Numbered from the stretch's first letter, positions 1-6,633 are shown. The stretch: 47,385 nucleotides of DNA from a virus (IMGVR_UViG_3300017967_000043:1-47385); one strand, 5' to 3'. Made by a program: numbers and translations. The notes: generated from the letters alone by a model not told the origin.

Positions 1-2
1 AT

Positions 3-353
3 CAACCTTTCCATGCACACATTAACTCATTCATCTCAGGAACATTCTACCTAGATCATGATGACAACGCTGCCCCGATTGAGTTCGTTAATCCTAAACT
101 CTCTCACCAAACTGAACCCGCTATTAGTTTCTCACCAGACCATAATCTTACCACTGTATTCTCAGCACCGACAGCACTAGTTAAACCTAACCCAGGAGAT
201 TTACTCCTATGGCAATCACACATAAGACACGGGTACAGTAACAACAACTCACCCAACAGATTGTCACTCTCAATGAACATGATTCCACGAGTTGTGTTCT
301 CTCATCGCTACGGTTTTGAATGTTCACCACTGGAGGAAGAATGGTCACAGTAG
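3..353 (+). CDS. 2OG-Fe(II) oxygenase, C-terminal part (5' end outside window)
   Basis: An open frame enters from the left edge and stops at TAG 351-353, leaving 116 residues. It resembles the C-terminal half of the putative 2OG-Fe(II) oxygenases common in marine cyanophages. What is seen: an HAHINSFISGTFYL segment near the start, which matches the metal-binding strand of that family, then PGDLLLWQSHIRHGY with the expected distal histidine, and NRLSLSMN, where the Arg should bind the 2-oxoglutarate carboxylate. Family members are thought to hydroxylate proteins or small molecules using Fe(II), O2 and 2-oxoglutarate; the substrate here is unknown. The 3' end overlaps the next gene by 13 bases. 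The first metal ligands cannot be assigned safely because the N-terminus is missing. Confidence 0.8.
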   Translation, partial: QPFHAHINSFISGTFYLDHDDNAAPIEFVNPKLSHQTEPAISFSPDHNLTTVFSAPTALVKPNPGDLLLWQSHIRHGYSNNNSPNRLSLSMNMIPRVVFSHRYGFECSPLEEEWSQ

Positions 354-559
354 AAGAGTGGAATCAAGGTGAAATCATATCCTGGAAAGGTCACACAGGA
401 TACGTTAATTTTATCTCCCCACAGTACATAACCATGTGCATCAAAGAGATACAAAAGGAAGGAGAAGAAGCACTCGTAAGTAAGCGAGACGTGAATCAAG
501 TTTGTATAGTCATTCATTCACAATACTGGGGGGACGTGTATCGTGAAGAATCAAAATGA
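341..559 (+). CDS. Conserved small cyanophage protein, unknown function (72 aa)
   Basis: The 72-residue frame contains a GHTGYVNFISPQYITMCI block and a closing VCIVIHSQYWGDV block. This two-part pattern, an aromatic strand followed by a hydrophobic strand ending in YW, resembles short hypothetical proteins I know from T4-like cyanophages; no function is established. I chose ATG 341 over the in-frame ATG at 320 because GGAGGAAG lies directly before it (332-339) and it gives a short 13-base overlap with the oxygenase stop, which suggests translational coupling. No membrane segment or signal peptide is visible. It could be a small regulator or a partner of the oxygenase, but that is only position-based inference. 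Confidence 0.7.
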   Translation: MVTVEEWNQGEIISWKGHTGYVNFISPQYITMCIKEIQKEGEEALVSKRDVNQVCIVIHSQYWGDVYREESK

Positions 560-668
560 CACAACGCGGAAAGAAGAACTAGACTACATCTGGTTAACAC
601 TTAAGGAGGCAACTTCTATAGTGTTTGAACATTGGAGAGACTATTTCATCAAGAGCAAATACAAATGA
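543..668 (+). CDS. Possible 41-aa protein with GTG start
   Basis: A short frame starts at GTG 543, inside the end of the previous gene, and stops at TGA 666-668. A run of G (528-533) about nine bases upstream could act as a ribosome binding site. The peptide is charged and looks helical (a DYIWLTLKEATSIVFEHWRDY core), with a plausible amphipathic pattern, so it reads as real coding sequence rather than noise. I do not recognise the family. It is too short for firm support and rests on composition, overlap with its neighbour and strand agreement. A shorter frame starting at ATG 554 codes for only eight residues and is not credible. Confidence 0.4.
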   Translation: MKNQNDTTRKEELDYIWLTLKEATSIVFEHWRDYFIKSKYK

Positions 669-669
669 G

Positions 670-712
670 TTTTCCACAATTTGATATTTTTCTGTGGAAA
701 TCCTGTGGAAAA
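670..712 (+). other. Cluster of three cyanobacterial-type DnaA-box sequences
   Basis: TTTTCCACA lies at 670-678 on the + strand, its exact reverse complement TGTGGAAAA at 704-712, and a one-mismatch copy TGTGGAAAT at 693-701. TTTTCCACA matches the DnaA-box form described for cyanobacteria. The last two copies are 11 bases apart, about one helical turn. The surrounding sequence is AT-rich and lies between genes. That DnaA binds here, or that this is an origin, is inference: T4-like phages are not known to depend on host DnaA. Confidence 0.4.
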
Positions 713-723
713 AGAATATCAAA
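680..723. repeat. Inverted repeat interleaved with the DnaA-box-like pair
   Basis: TTTGATATT at 680-688 is perfectly complementary to AATATCAAA at 715-723. Its left arm follows the first TTTTCCACA and its right arm follows the inverted copy, so the two complementary pairs alternate (A-B-A'-B'). On RNA this order permits a pseudoknot. On DNA it makes a compact symmetrical site. Confidence 0.6.
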
Positions 724-730
724 ATAAATA
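723..730 (+). promoter_or_regulatory. Weak T4-late-like motif AATAAATA
   Basis: AATAAATA differs at one position from the T4 late promoter TATAAATA. It sits at the edge of the inverted repeat, about 145 bases before the next likely start codon. In an AT-rich stretch such a match may be chance. Confidence 0.25.
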
Positions 731-840
731 TGGGTAAGTGTTAGATAAAGAGAGTAATTGTCTCAGGTTGTTGTAGTCTTAGCGTGTTTCCTAACAGTTG
801 TCAACCCTCCGAAACATTACGATTCCTGATGATAACCCAC

Positions 841-869
841 TTGACAAACTCTCAGATCATAAGTAGAAT
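841..869 (+). promoter_or_regulatory. Sigma70-type promoter, TTGACA-17-TAGAAT
   Basis: TTGACA (841-846) and TAGAAT (864-869) are separated by exactly 17 bases, a nearly ideal host sigma70 promoter of the kind used by T4-like phages for early genes. The expected transcription start is near 876, on top of ATG 874, so the message would be leaderless or would use a later start. Confidence 0.65.
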
Positions 870-873
870 CACA

Positions 874-1104
874 ATGTCAGGTTTCAAAAGCACTCCTATG
901 GTCTTCAGATTGTTTGACTCCGATGATAACCTCCGAGGAACGTTTAACTCTATCTACGATCTGGAATTGTTTGTGGACAGTGTAAGAAACTCAAGGGGAG
1001 AGAGTTATCCTCAAACACCGAGAATGTCTCCCTTTGACTATATCAAACACATTGGATGGATCTGGACTGTGACAGACAACAAAGTGTCACAGAAAGTGTT
1101 GTGA
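874..1104 (+). CDS. Small hypothetical protein (76 aa)
   Basis: This is a 76-residue protein of unknown function, beginning MSGFKSTPMVFRLFDSDDN and ending in a Trp/Val-rich strand. The frame is also open upstream to a GTG at 784, but the added residues overlap a near-consensus promoter (841-869), so I prefer ATG 874. A second ATG lies at 898. No Shine-Dalgarno sequence precedes either ATG, which fits a leaderless transcript from that promoter. No domain, membrane segment or metal motif is recognised. The acidic, Ser/Asp-rich composition and the position behind an early-type promoter make an early host-takeover role possible, but this is a guess from context. Confidence 0.55.
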   Translation: MSGFKSTPMVFRLFDSDDNLRGTFNSIYDLELFVDSVRNSRGESYPQTPRMSPFDYIKHIGWIWTVTDNKVSQKVL

Positions 1105-1126
1105 GCGCCTCTGTGGCGTGTATATT
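1099..1126 (+). promoter_or_regulatory. Weaker sigma70-like promoter, TTGTGA-16-TATATT
   Basis: TTGTGA (1099-1104) and TATATT (1121-1126) are 16 bases apart. The -35 element overlaps the stop of the preceding gene. The predicted start again falls on an ATG (1133), as for the promoter at 841. Confidence 0.35.
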
Positions 1127-1132
1127 AGATGC

Positions 1133-1507
1133 ATGGAAGGGAACACACCCGACCACACTCTAACCCCTCTCAAATCGTCTCTCATGCGTAAGATTGAACA
1201 GCAAATGTTGACCGCTATTCGGAACAACGACAACTGGCAATCTGCTAACACTTCTGTACACTACAACGAAGAGAATGATGTCTCTATTGTTCGTCTTCAT
1301 GGCAACAAAATTGCCGAGGTTGGTGATGACTTTGTTCAGATCTTTGATGGTGGTTGGCAAACAACTACAACCAAATCTCGCCTGAATGTTATCATCAATG
1401 AGTTCTGCAATAGTCTCACTGATGGTGTCTTTCAGAAGAACTTTCAATGGTTCATTAAAGACAACAACGTGACCCGAGATTTTGAGTCTGGTTACATCTT
1501 CGCTTGA
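1133..1507 (+). CDS. Conserved cyanophage hypothetical protein (124 aa)
   Basis: The protein contains the run NTSVHYNE, IVRLHGNKIAEVGDDF, FDGGWQTTTTKSRLN and FQKNFQWFIKDNN, a pattern I recognise from a small protein widespread in marine T4-like phages and of unknown function. I start it at ATG 1133; a GTG at 1118 is also in frame, and ATG 1184 would leave a 107-residue product still holding all the conserved blocks. The predicted start of the upstream promoter coincides with ATG 1133. No SD sequence stands at a usual distance from any of these starts. The stop codon overlaps the -35 box of the next promoter (TTGACA 1504-1509). The conserved HGN and GGWQ motifs suggest a compact beta fold; no catalytic role can be argued. 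Confidence 0.75.
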   Translation: MEGNTPDHTLTPLKSSLMRKIEQQMLTAIRNNDNWQSANTSVHYNEENDVSIVRLHGNKIAEVGDDFVQIFDGGWQTTTTKSRLNVIINEFCNSLTDGVFQKNFQWFIKDNNVTRDFESGYIFA

Positions 1508-1532
1508 CAATCACAGCGGGGTGGTGTATACT
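1504..1532 (+). promoter_or_regulatory. Strong sigma70-type promoter, TTGACA-17-TATACT
   Basis: A perfect -35 box (1504-1509) and TATACT (1527-1532) are 17 bases apart. The promoter overlaps the end of the preceding gene and faces a 223-base untranslated stretch before ATG 1756. It probably drives the short genes from 1756 onward. Confidence 0.7.
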
Positions 1533-1601
1533 TAAGACAGTTACATCGCCCCCCTATTTAATAAGAACTCCGCCCAGATCGCAGTCATACCAAGGGATCT
1601 C

Positions 1602-1626
1602 GGGGGTCGGGGCGGCCGTAACCCCC
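1602..1626 (+). other. GC-rich hairpin in the leader
   Basis: GGGGGT (1602-1607) pairs with ACCCCC (1621-1626) around a G-rich 13-base loop. No T-run follows directly, so a structured leader element is more likely than a terminator. The GC-rich patch contrasts with the AT-rich surroundings. Confidence 0.4.
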
Positions 1627-1666
1627 CTTAATTAAAAAAGGCAAACTACCCTAACCTACAAAGGTT

Positions 1667-1705
1667 CCCGATCGCCTGATATATAATAATCGGGTCTTCG
1701 TTTTT
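1667..1705 (+). terminator. Possible weak terminator or leader attenuator
   Basis: CCCGAT (1667-1672) and ATCGGG (1689-1694) form a 6-bp stem with a 16-base AT-rich loop, followed by TCTTCG and five T (1701-1705). It lies between promoter 1504-1532 and the next gene, so it would act as an attenuator if real. The loop is long and the T-run offset, so support is modest. Confidence 0.35.
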
Positions 1706-1755
1706 GCCAACCTCAAAATTTTTTTGCCCAGTAAAAAACGCCCACAGAGGATTTT

Positions 1756-1965
1756 ATGGATTGGAAGATTCGTCAGGACCGTCAGGATGATAGAACGTTC
1801 ATCTTAGAGACTCTGATTCGCCACGAAGGGCACTTAGATAACCGCATGTATGTTTGTGCAGACTATCTGGTCTCTAATGGTACGACAGAACCTGACGATG
1901 TGCGTTCTGCCTGGGCCGAATGGAAACGCGAAAACCCTGAAAATTATACTTTAACACCTCTCTAA
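1756..1965 (+). CDS. Small hypothetical protein (69 aa)
   Basis: This is a 69-residue protein rich in Arg, Asp and Glu, starting MDWKIRQDRQDDRTFILETL and ending in a Trp-containing helix (VRSAWAEWKRENPENY). A good ribosome site AGAGG (1745-1749) stands six bases before ATG 1756. The fold looks mostly helical. I recognise no family; a nucleic-acid or host-factor binding role would be speculation. The stop overlaps the start of the next gene (TAATG), so this and the next two genes form a translationally coupled set behind the 1504 promoter. Confidence 0.65.
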   Translation: MDWKIRQDRQDDRTFILETLIRHEGHLDNRMYVCADYLVSNGTTEPDDVRSAWAEWKRENPENYTLTPL

Positions 1966-2126
1966 TGGCAAGATATTCCGTAGTTTATCAGACACCCTCA
2001 GACAAGATCGTAGATAGCAGACACTCTGACAGAGAATACGCTGAGGAAAGACGAGATTTCTGTCGTGATCTGCTACATAAATTAAATGTAGATTCAGTAG
2101 AGGTATCTATTGAGAGTGTCCTATGA
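1965..2126 (+). CDS. Small hypothetical protein (53 aa)
   Basis: A 53-residue protein whose ATG 1965 overlaps the previous stop as TAATG and whose TGA (2124-2126) overlaps the next start as ATGA. It begins MARYSVVYQTPSDKIVDS, a short beta strand, followed by a long charged helix with DREYAEERRDFCRDLLHKL. This beta-helix-beta arrangement is typical of small phage accessory proteins, but I cannot name the family. The tight overlaps on both sides are the best evidence that it is translated. Confidence 0.6.
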   Translation: MARYSVVYQTPSDKIVDSRHSDREYAEERRDFCRDLLHKLNVDSVEVSIESVL

Positions 2127-2284
2127 AAAGATATACTGTCACAATTACTGAGGACGAAAACGGGGATCTTATTCTCCCAATTCCTGACGAACTTTGTGAG
2201 GATCTAGGATGGAATATCGGAGATGCTATTGAGTATTCCGATGAGGGTGATGGTAGTTTGTTATTATTCCGAGTGGATGAGTAG
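2123..2284 (+). CDS. AbrB/MazE-like small protein (53 aa)
   Basis: The 53 residues read as a single swapped-hairpin AbrB/SpoVT/MazE-type domain: an entry strand, the block LILPIPDELCEDLGW at about residues 16-30, a GDAIEYSDEGDGS turn and a final strand LLLFRV. This LPIP-x-E-L-x-x-x-x-G-W-x-x-GD pattern is characteristic of the fold, which in bacteria serves in transition-state regulators and toxin-antitoxin antitoxins. No toxin gene lies next to it. In a phage it could be a DNA-binding regulator of the switch between gene classes, or it may have lost DNA binding, since the N-terminus (MKRYTVTITEDEN) has few basic residues. It overlaps the previous gene by ATGA. Confidence 0.6.
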   Translation: MKRYTVTITEDENGDLILPIPDELCEDLGWNIGDAIEYSDEGDGSLLLFRVDE

Positions 2285-2328
2285 CGCGTTCACCGCATTA
2301 GACCACCGCGAAGGCTCTGAGGTACTTT

Positions 2329-2670
2329 ATGTTTGATCCTGATAAAATTGAATTATCTGACATTGACTGTAGCGGCGTCCCCGCATGGTTTACAGATGAA
2401 AATAAGGCACTATGGATGGACAATAAAGTTGCCCATGATGCTATCTTACACTTGTTTGATAATGTCCTTACAAGGTTAGGAGAATGTGAGAAGGGCATCA
2501 ATACCTTATCCGAGCATATCAACGCCTTGTACGAGCGTGTAAACGCCATTCCAGAGATATCTGGAGAGTTATTCCAATACAAACCCAAAGGAAGTGACTA
2601 TCTACCCCTTGGTAAAAACTTTGATTACATTTACAAGCGCATAGAGGCATTAGAAAATGGGTTGCAATAA
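2329..2670 (+). CDS. Hypothetical protein with helical C-terminus (113 aa)
   Basis: The 113-residue protein follows a 44-base gap and has a clear ribosome site, TGAGG, six bases before ATG 2329. Residues about 30-75 show heptad-like hydrophobic spacing (AILHLFDNVLTRLGECEKG, then NTLSEHINALYERVNAI), which suggests a coiled coil. The end, FDYIYKRIEALENGLQ, is also helical. It overlaps the large structural gene downstream by 14 bases, so it is probably made with it. It may be a chaperone or small oligomeric component of the tail. I do not recognise a named family. Confidence 0.7.
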   Translation: MFDPDKIELSDIDCSGVPAWFTDENKALWMDNKVAHDAILHLFDNVLTRLGECEKGINTLSEHINALYERVNAIPEISGELFQYKPKGSDYLPLGKNFDYIYKRIEALENGLQ

Positions 2671-5600
2671 GTACAAAAACGCAACTGAAAATCAAAACCA
2701 CTGTGATTGCTTCTCTCCTAATGGGGCAGGGGCAGTAAACAGTGGCGGTACTATGGGCTCTGCTAGTTTTATTGGAGTTACCTACAGTCATGCAACTTTT
2801 CCTGGTATTCCTGGTATAGCAGAGATAAGGGCAAAACGAGAACTTCCCAACATTCCCGAATACGAAAGAGATTTCGTAATGTACCCCTCTTCGCTTTGCC
2901 TAGCTACTAACACTCGTTTTGGTGGTGATACTAGTTGTGGTAGAACGATTGGAACCTGTGGAAAAATTATGGTTCCAGCTGGAACATCATTATTTGGTGG
3001 CACAGATTATAGAATCATTGATCATTACCCAGGGGAATTATCATTTGAAGATGGGATGAGTGATGAATGGTTTTACTATTTGTATGACACTAGTAATCCC
3101 GTAGCAGGGTATCCTTGCTATTATATTGAGACTATTACTCGTACTAGTAGTTCAACTACCACTACAACAACTCCTCCTACAGGGGAGCCAGGCGATCCTG
3201 ATTATGATCCTGGTGGAACTAGTTCATCTACTTCTAGTTCTAGCACTACTGATACCGAATGCCATCCCTGTACATCGTTCAGTTGTCCTGCAGGTGCCAC
3301 TGGAATCAGTTATAGCACTGGTGACGGTCGTCTTGTAGATGGTAGAGATCCATATCCAACTCTTTGGACTGCTCATACTACATCTAAGTCTATCGCATTC
3401 CGCTATGATGATGGTGTTCCAACCACTGCTCCTATTGGTGCGATTGATTTTTCTATCAGTGGCAATGGATTGGCGGAAACCGATGCTTGGGATCAGGAAC
3501 AACTGTACGGTAATTTCCTTACAGTTAGCGATAATCCTTGGGCAGATCCCGATGATATTGGTTTTAACTCTATTATTGTCGTTGGTGACAATGGAGAACT
3601 TAACGTTGGGCAGAATGCTACTGGTTTGAGACTCAAATTTCGTTATGAACCTTCTACTACGGTAACTAATAATACGGAAACGATCACTGGATCACTTATT
3701 CGTATTGATGAAGTCATGTCTCCTGGTGCAGGATACAGTGTTAATGATACATTTAACGTTTCAATTCCCGTAAACTCTGGTAGTATTGACTTTACGTTAA
3801 AAGTTACTGCTGTTGGACCTGTAGAATCCAGCAATCCATACAATAATTATGATCTTGTTAATGCAGGAGACACTGTAAATGGTCATACTGTTACCTCAGT
3901 TAAGCACATGGACCTTGATTTTAACTATCATGTGCTTGAACTTGACGGAGATGGTAACGATTTTACTAAAGATACCTCGTATACTACCAATCGTGGTAAT
4001 AATATTACGGTAATTGCTGGTCATGGCATCGCAGATCGTGCGTTTTTTGGCGGAATGTATGAGTTTAGACAGAAATCTTTCCAATACATGACCGCAGACT
4101 TGAATAGAATCCCTAATTCTGCGGATAATCTGAAGCAACCTACCGCAAAATACACAGCAGAAGTCACTTATACCAGTGCATCTGACGTTGTGACTCTAAA
4201 AAATGCCGCAGATCTGGCATACATGAAGGTGGGATACTCGGTTAAGTCTCCTAGTATGCCCGCAAACACATATATTACCAGCATCAGTGGCAATGATATT
4301 ACTCTGAGTCAGAGCACAACCGATCTAGATAACGCTACACTCACCTATGATGGTGAAATGACCGTTACTAATATTGAAATTGTCAACGGAGGTATTCAAA
4401 GTATCAACGTTGTTAACGGAGGAGAGAATTGGAATCTGCTGAATAAAGCGCCAAAGTTGGAACTTTTGAGTTCAACTTCTGTGGTTACTGATGCAGTAAT
4501 TGATTATCAGTTTATTGGCGGTGTTTTACAGTCGGTTTCTATTACTAGTCGCGGATCTGGATATCCTCAAGGAATGGATCTTGACATTGGTATCTCAAAT
4601 GTTGGAAAAGATGTTGATGATCAAGCGTGGCCATCGTCAGATCGCGCATTTGACCGTTCAAATGACATCGGTGACGCAGTTTATTCGCTTCCTCAGTTCC
4701 AAAATCATCCTAATGAATCGGAATTGATTGAAATTGACACTGCTACTCAGTATGGACGACAACCAAGAGACTACAATTACGAAGGTGGAGTGATTGACAC
4801 GTTTGAAAAGTTTCAAACAATCCTCCAGAGAGCAGCAGCAGACCGTCCTAAGAAGCAAAAAGCGGTAAAAAGTGAAGTTGTAGTCAAAGGAACGCAGGTA
4901 GTACAGAAAGATACTGGTGGAGAAGCGTCAATTGGACTTGAAAGTCTGCGTTTTAAGACTACATTGCGTGCTTCTGATCTCAGAAGTGGCATGAATAAGC
5001 ACCAATATGAGGAAATTCGCTTTAATAATCCAATCAATCCTATCAATGACGTAAAACGTGTCAAAGGCGTACTCAGAACTGAGCGTCAAGAGCGCGATTT
5101 GCCCGATAGAGAAGATTATGAAGACCTGAATTGGCAGACACTTGATGATCGTCTTCCTGGAGCATTCAAACAACGCTCTGGGGCACAGAATTTTATGCAG
5201 CAACTTGTGGATGATGATAAAGTCCGCAAGGAAGACTACATCAATTTGAATACTGAAGCTCCAGAAGTTACTGCTAGCGGTAAAAAACTCAAGACTTTTG
5301 ACCGAGAAGAGGTTATTACTGTAAGAGGAACCGCATTTGATCTTCCATGTGCTAGCAAATACACTAAATATTTACTAAGACAATATAAACCTGACAATCG
5401 CCAAACAATGGATATCAGTGTTAAACTGACATGGGAACCCAGTGTATCTGGTGGTTGTAGTGATGAAACTGGATGTGCTGGTGCAGGATATCCTTTTGGA
5501 GGTTGGGGCGATGCAGGTTCTAGCACAGAAGGAGACACTACTACTAGCGTTAGTTACAGTTCTACTCTTGCTGGACCTTATGGCGAAGGATGTCATGATT

Positions 5601-5710
5601 GGGAAGCAAATGGCAAGATTGTAATTCATAATGATCTTACTAATGGTGCATATGTCTATAAACTTGCCATAGATGCTTATGGCAATCCATTTTCATTCAA
5701 ATGTCAATAG
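2657..5710 (+). CDS. Large virion structural protein next to the spike gene (1017 aa)
   Basis: This is a 1017-residue protein expected to be part of the baseplate or tail because it opens the late structural run and is followed directly by the PAAR-like tip gene. The N-terminus is Cys-containing (residues 3-18). Residues about 158-205 are a low-complexity Ser/Thr/Pro linker. Glycine-tyrosine beta motifs (PGAGYSVND near 356, RGSGYPQG near 632) match those of the giant protein downstream. A charged segment at about 718-890 is rich in Lys, Arg, Asp and Glu. A Gly/Cys-rich part at about 928-978 precedes the C-terminal strand. Start ATG 2657 has AGAGG nine bases upstream. I cannot equate it with a T4 protein; a hub or spike-associated role is inferred from position. 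Confidence 0.75.
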   Translation: MGCNKYKNATENQNHCDCFSPNGAGAVNSGGTMGSASFIGVTYSHATFPGIPGIAEIRAKRELPNIPEYERDFVMYPSSLCLATNTRFGGDTSCGRTIGTCGKIMVPAGTSLFGGTDYRIIDHYPGELSFEDGMSDEWFYYLYDTSNPVAGYPCYYIETITRTSSSTTTTTTPPTGEPGDPDYDPGGTSSSTSSSSTTDTECHPCTSFSCPAGATGISYSTGDGRLVDGRDPYPTLWTAHTTSKSIAFRYDDGVPTTAPIGAIDFSISGNGLAETDAWDQEQLYGNFLTVSDNPWADPDDIGFNSIIVVGDNGELNVGQNATGLRLKFRYEPSTTVTNNTETITGSLIRIDEVMSPGAGYSVNDTFNVSIPVNSGSIDFTLKVTAVGPVESSNPYNNYDLVNAGDTVNGHTVTSVKHMDLDFNYHVLELDGDGNDFTKDTSYTTNRGNNITVIAGHGIADRAFFGGMYEFRQKSFQYMTADLNRIPNSADNLKQPTAKYTAEVTYTSASDVVTLKNAADLAYMKVGYSVKSPSMPANTYITSISGNDITLSQSTTDLDNATLTYDGEMTVTNIEIVNGGIQSINVVNGGENWNLLNKAPKLELLSSTSVVTDAVIDYQFIGGVLQSVSITSRGSGYPQGMDLDIGISNVGKDVDDQAWPSSDRAFDRSNDIGDAVYSLPQFQNHPNESELIEIDTATQYGRQPRDYNYEGGVIDTFEKFQTILQRAAADRPKKQKAVKSEVVVKGTQVVQKDTGGEASIGLESLRFKTTLRASDLRSGMNKHQYEEIRFNNPINPINDVKRVKGVLRTERQERDLPDREDYEDLNWQTLDDRLPGAFKQRSGAQNFMQQLVDDDKVRKEDYINLNTEAPEVTASGKKLKTFDREEVITVRGTAFDLPCASKYTKYLLRQYKPDNRQTMDISVKLTWEPSVSGGCSDETGCAGAGYPFGGWGDAGSSTEGDTTTSVSYSSTLAGPYGEGCHDWEANGKIVIHNDLTNGAYVYKLAIDAYGNPFSFKCQ

Positions 5711-5719
5711 AGGTGCATT

Positions 5720-6220
5720 ATGGCAGGTTTACCCGCTGCTTTGTATAGAGGTACATGTTCTGGGCATGGCACAACTTTTCCTCCCCATATCCACAGCACT
5801 GAGAACTGTGGAACCACTTGCATGACTGTAAAAACTCAACTTCCTGTTGCGACAAAAGACGGAGTTTGTATGTGGCCTCCTGCAGTTCTTGCTCCCGCAG
5901 GACCCTATTTGAGAACTGTTATCATTAACGGCATCATACCAATTTGTGATCAAGATATACTTACGCCACATAAGTCTCCAACCACCAATATTGTGATGGT
6001 TGGACCTTGTGGTCAGACTCCACCAGTTCCCATGCCATGTGTTTGTAGCATGTTGGCGGCAGAAGACGCCAGAGGAATTGGACATCCCCGAAAACTCACG
6101 GCATTGACAAAAACGGTATATGCGAATAAACTAGCAATGGGGAAGGTAGGTGATCCACTGGGTCCTCCATGCATATCAACTATCTCCCAAGGTAGTCCAA
6201 ACGTTTTCATAGGTCCTTAA
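5720..6220 (+). CDS. PAAR-like spike tip protein, Cys-rich (166 aa)
   Basis: The protein is made of short Gly/Pro/Cys-rich turns and ends in GDPLGPPCISTISQGSPNVF, the arrangement typical of PAAR-like proteins, which form the sharpened metal-bound tip of contractile spikes (T4 gp5.4, VgrG tips). Nine cysteines and several histidines (GHG, PHIH, PHK, GHP) could bind a metal ion. The tip pierces the host outer membrane when the tail contracts. ATG 5720 has AGAGG overlapping the previous stop, with six bases of spacing. At 166 residues it is longer than the minimal PAAR domain of about 100. The gene sits just before the wedge genes. Confidence 0.8.
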   Translation: MAGLPAALYRGTCSGHGTTFPPHIHSTENCGTTCMTVKTQLPVATKDGVCMWPPAVLAPAGPYLRTVIINGIIPICDQDILTPHKSPTTNIVMVGPCGQTPPVPMPCVCSMLAAEDARGIGHPRKLTALTKTVYANKLAMGKVGDPLGPPCISTISQGSPNVFIGP

Positions 6221-6222
6221 TT

Positions 6223-6372
6223 ATGGCAAGAGCAAAAATCGGTCTTAGCGGTCAAAAAGTCATTGAGTCCAAACCGAAAAAGTCCCGTCAGGGAAATGGA
6301 CAGCATACCAAATATGCCGCATCTTCCCGTAATGGCGCTCGTAAGCGTTATCGTGGGCAAGGGAAAGGCTGA
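6223..6372 (+). CDS. Small basic protein conserved in cyanophages (49 aa)
   Basis: The 49-residue peptide is rich in Lys, Arg, Gly and Ser (KPKKSRQGNGQHTKYAAS, then NGARKRYRGQGKG). It closely resembles a very short basic protein I know from T4-like cyanophages, always annotated as hypothetical. It begins two bases after the PAAR stop and ends on the TGA that adjoins a late-like promoter motif (GATAAATA 6371-6378). The composition suggests nucleic-acid or acidic-protein binding, or a disordered assembly factor. No folded domain is visible. Similarity to the known small protein is strong enough that the gene is very probably real. Confidence 0.75.
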   Translation: MARAKIGLSGQKVIESKPKKSRQGNGQHTKYAASSRNGARKRYRGQGKG

Positions 6373-6378
6373 TAAATA
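6371..6378 (+). promoter_or_regulatory. T4-late-like promoter motif GATAAATA
   Basis: GATAAATA differs at one base from the T4 late promoter TATAAATA and lies 54 bases before ATG 6433. It would start transcription of the 6433 gene, gp25, gp6 and the giant gene. In T4 these sites are read by the gp55 sigma factor with the gp45 clamp. Confidence 0.5.
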
Positions 6379-6432
6379 ACAAAAGAGATAGTAACCTCTC
6401 AAAAAGTTCTGTTTACCTTACAAAGTAAGCAG

Positions 6433-6630
6433 ATGGCAAACAATCCCGTTCCTGATAATGTTCCAAATTTGATGCAAAAAGATTTTGGAACCGTGGTTCT
6501 AATTACAGATCCTCGTTCTGACTATTTTTTGAATCAAGCGAGAAAAAATAGACCTCCTGCAGATCGTCTTTCTCGTCCTTGTGGTGGTAAAAACGGATTT
6601 GATGATTATGTAGAACGTTTTACTGAATAA
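6433..6630 (+). CDS. Small hypothetical protein before gp25 (65 aa)
   Basis: A 65-residue protein, MANNPVPDNVPNLMQKDFG at the start and NGFDDYVERFTE at the end, with RKNRPPADRLSRPCGGK in the middle. It lies between a late-like promoter and the gp25 gene with three bases to spare, so it is almost certainly co-expressed with the wedge proteins. The leader carries two small hairpins (AGAG/CTCT and CTTAC/GTAAG) and no clear ribosome site. Charge is mixed and there is no membrane segment. I do not recognise the family; a small baseplate or assembly role is likely from position only. Confidence 0.65.
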   Translation: MANNPVPDNVPNLMQKDFGTVVLITDPRSDYFLNQARKNRPPADRLSRPCGGKNGFDDYVERFTE

Positions 6631-6633
6631 CCA

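Noticed and set aside
320-340. Upstream ATG at 320 as the start of the 72-residue protein
   Set aside because: The GGAGGAAG ribosome site lies after it and directly before ATG 341, which also gives a shorter overlap with the oxygenase gene.
784-873. GTG 784 as the start of the 76-residue protein
   Set aside because: The extra codons cover a near-perfect promoter, there is no ribosome site and the added residues do not look conserved.
1594-1630. The GGGGGT/ACCCCC hairpin as a terminator
   Set aside because: No T-run follows the stem and the loop is long, so I list it only as a leader hairpin.
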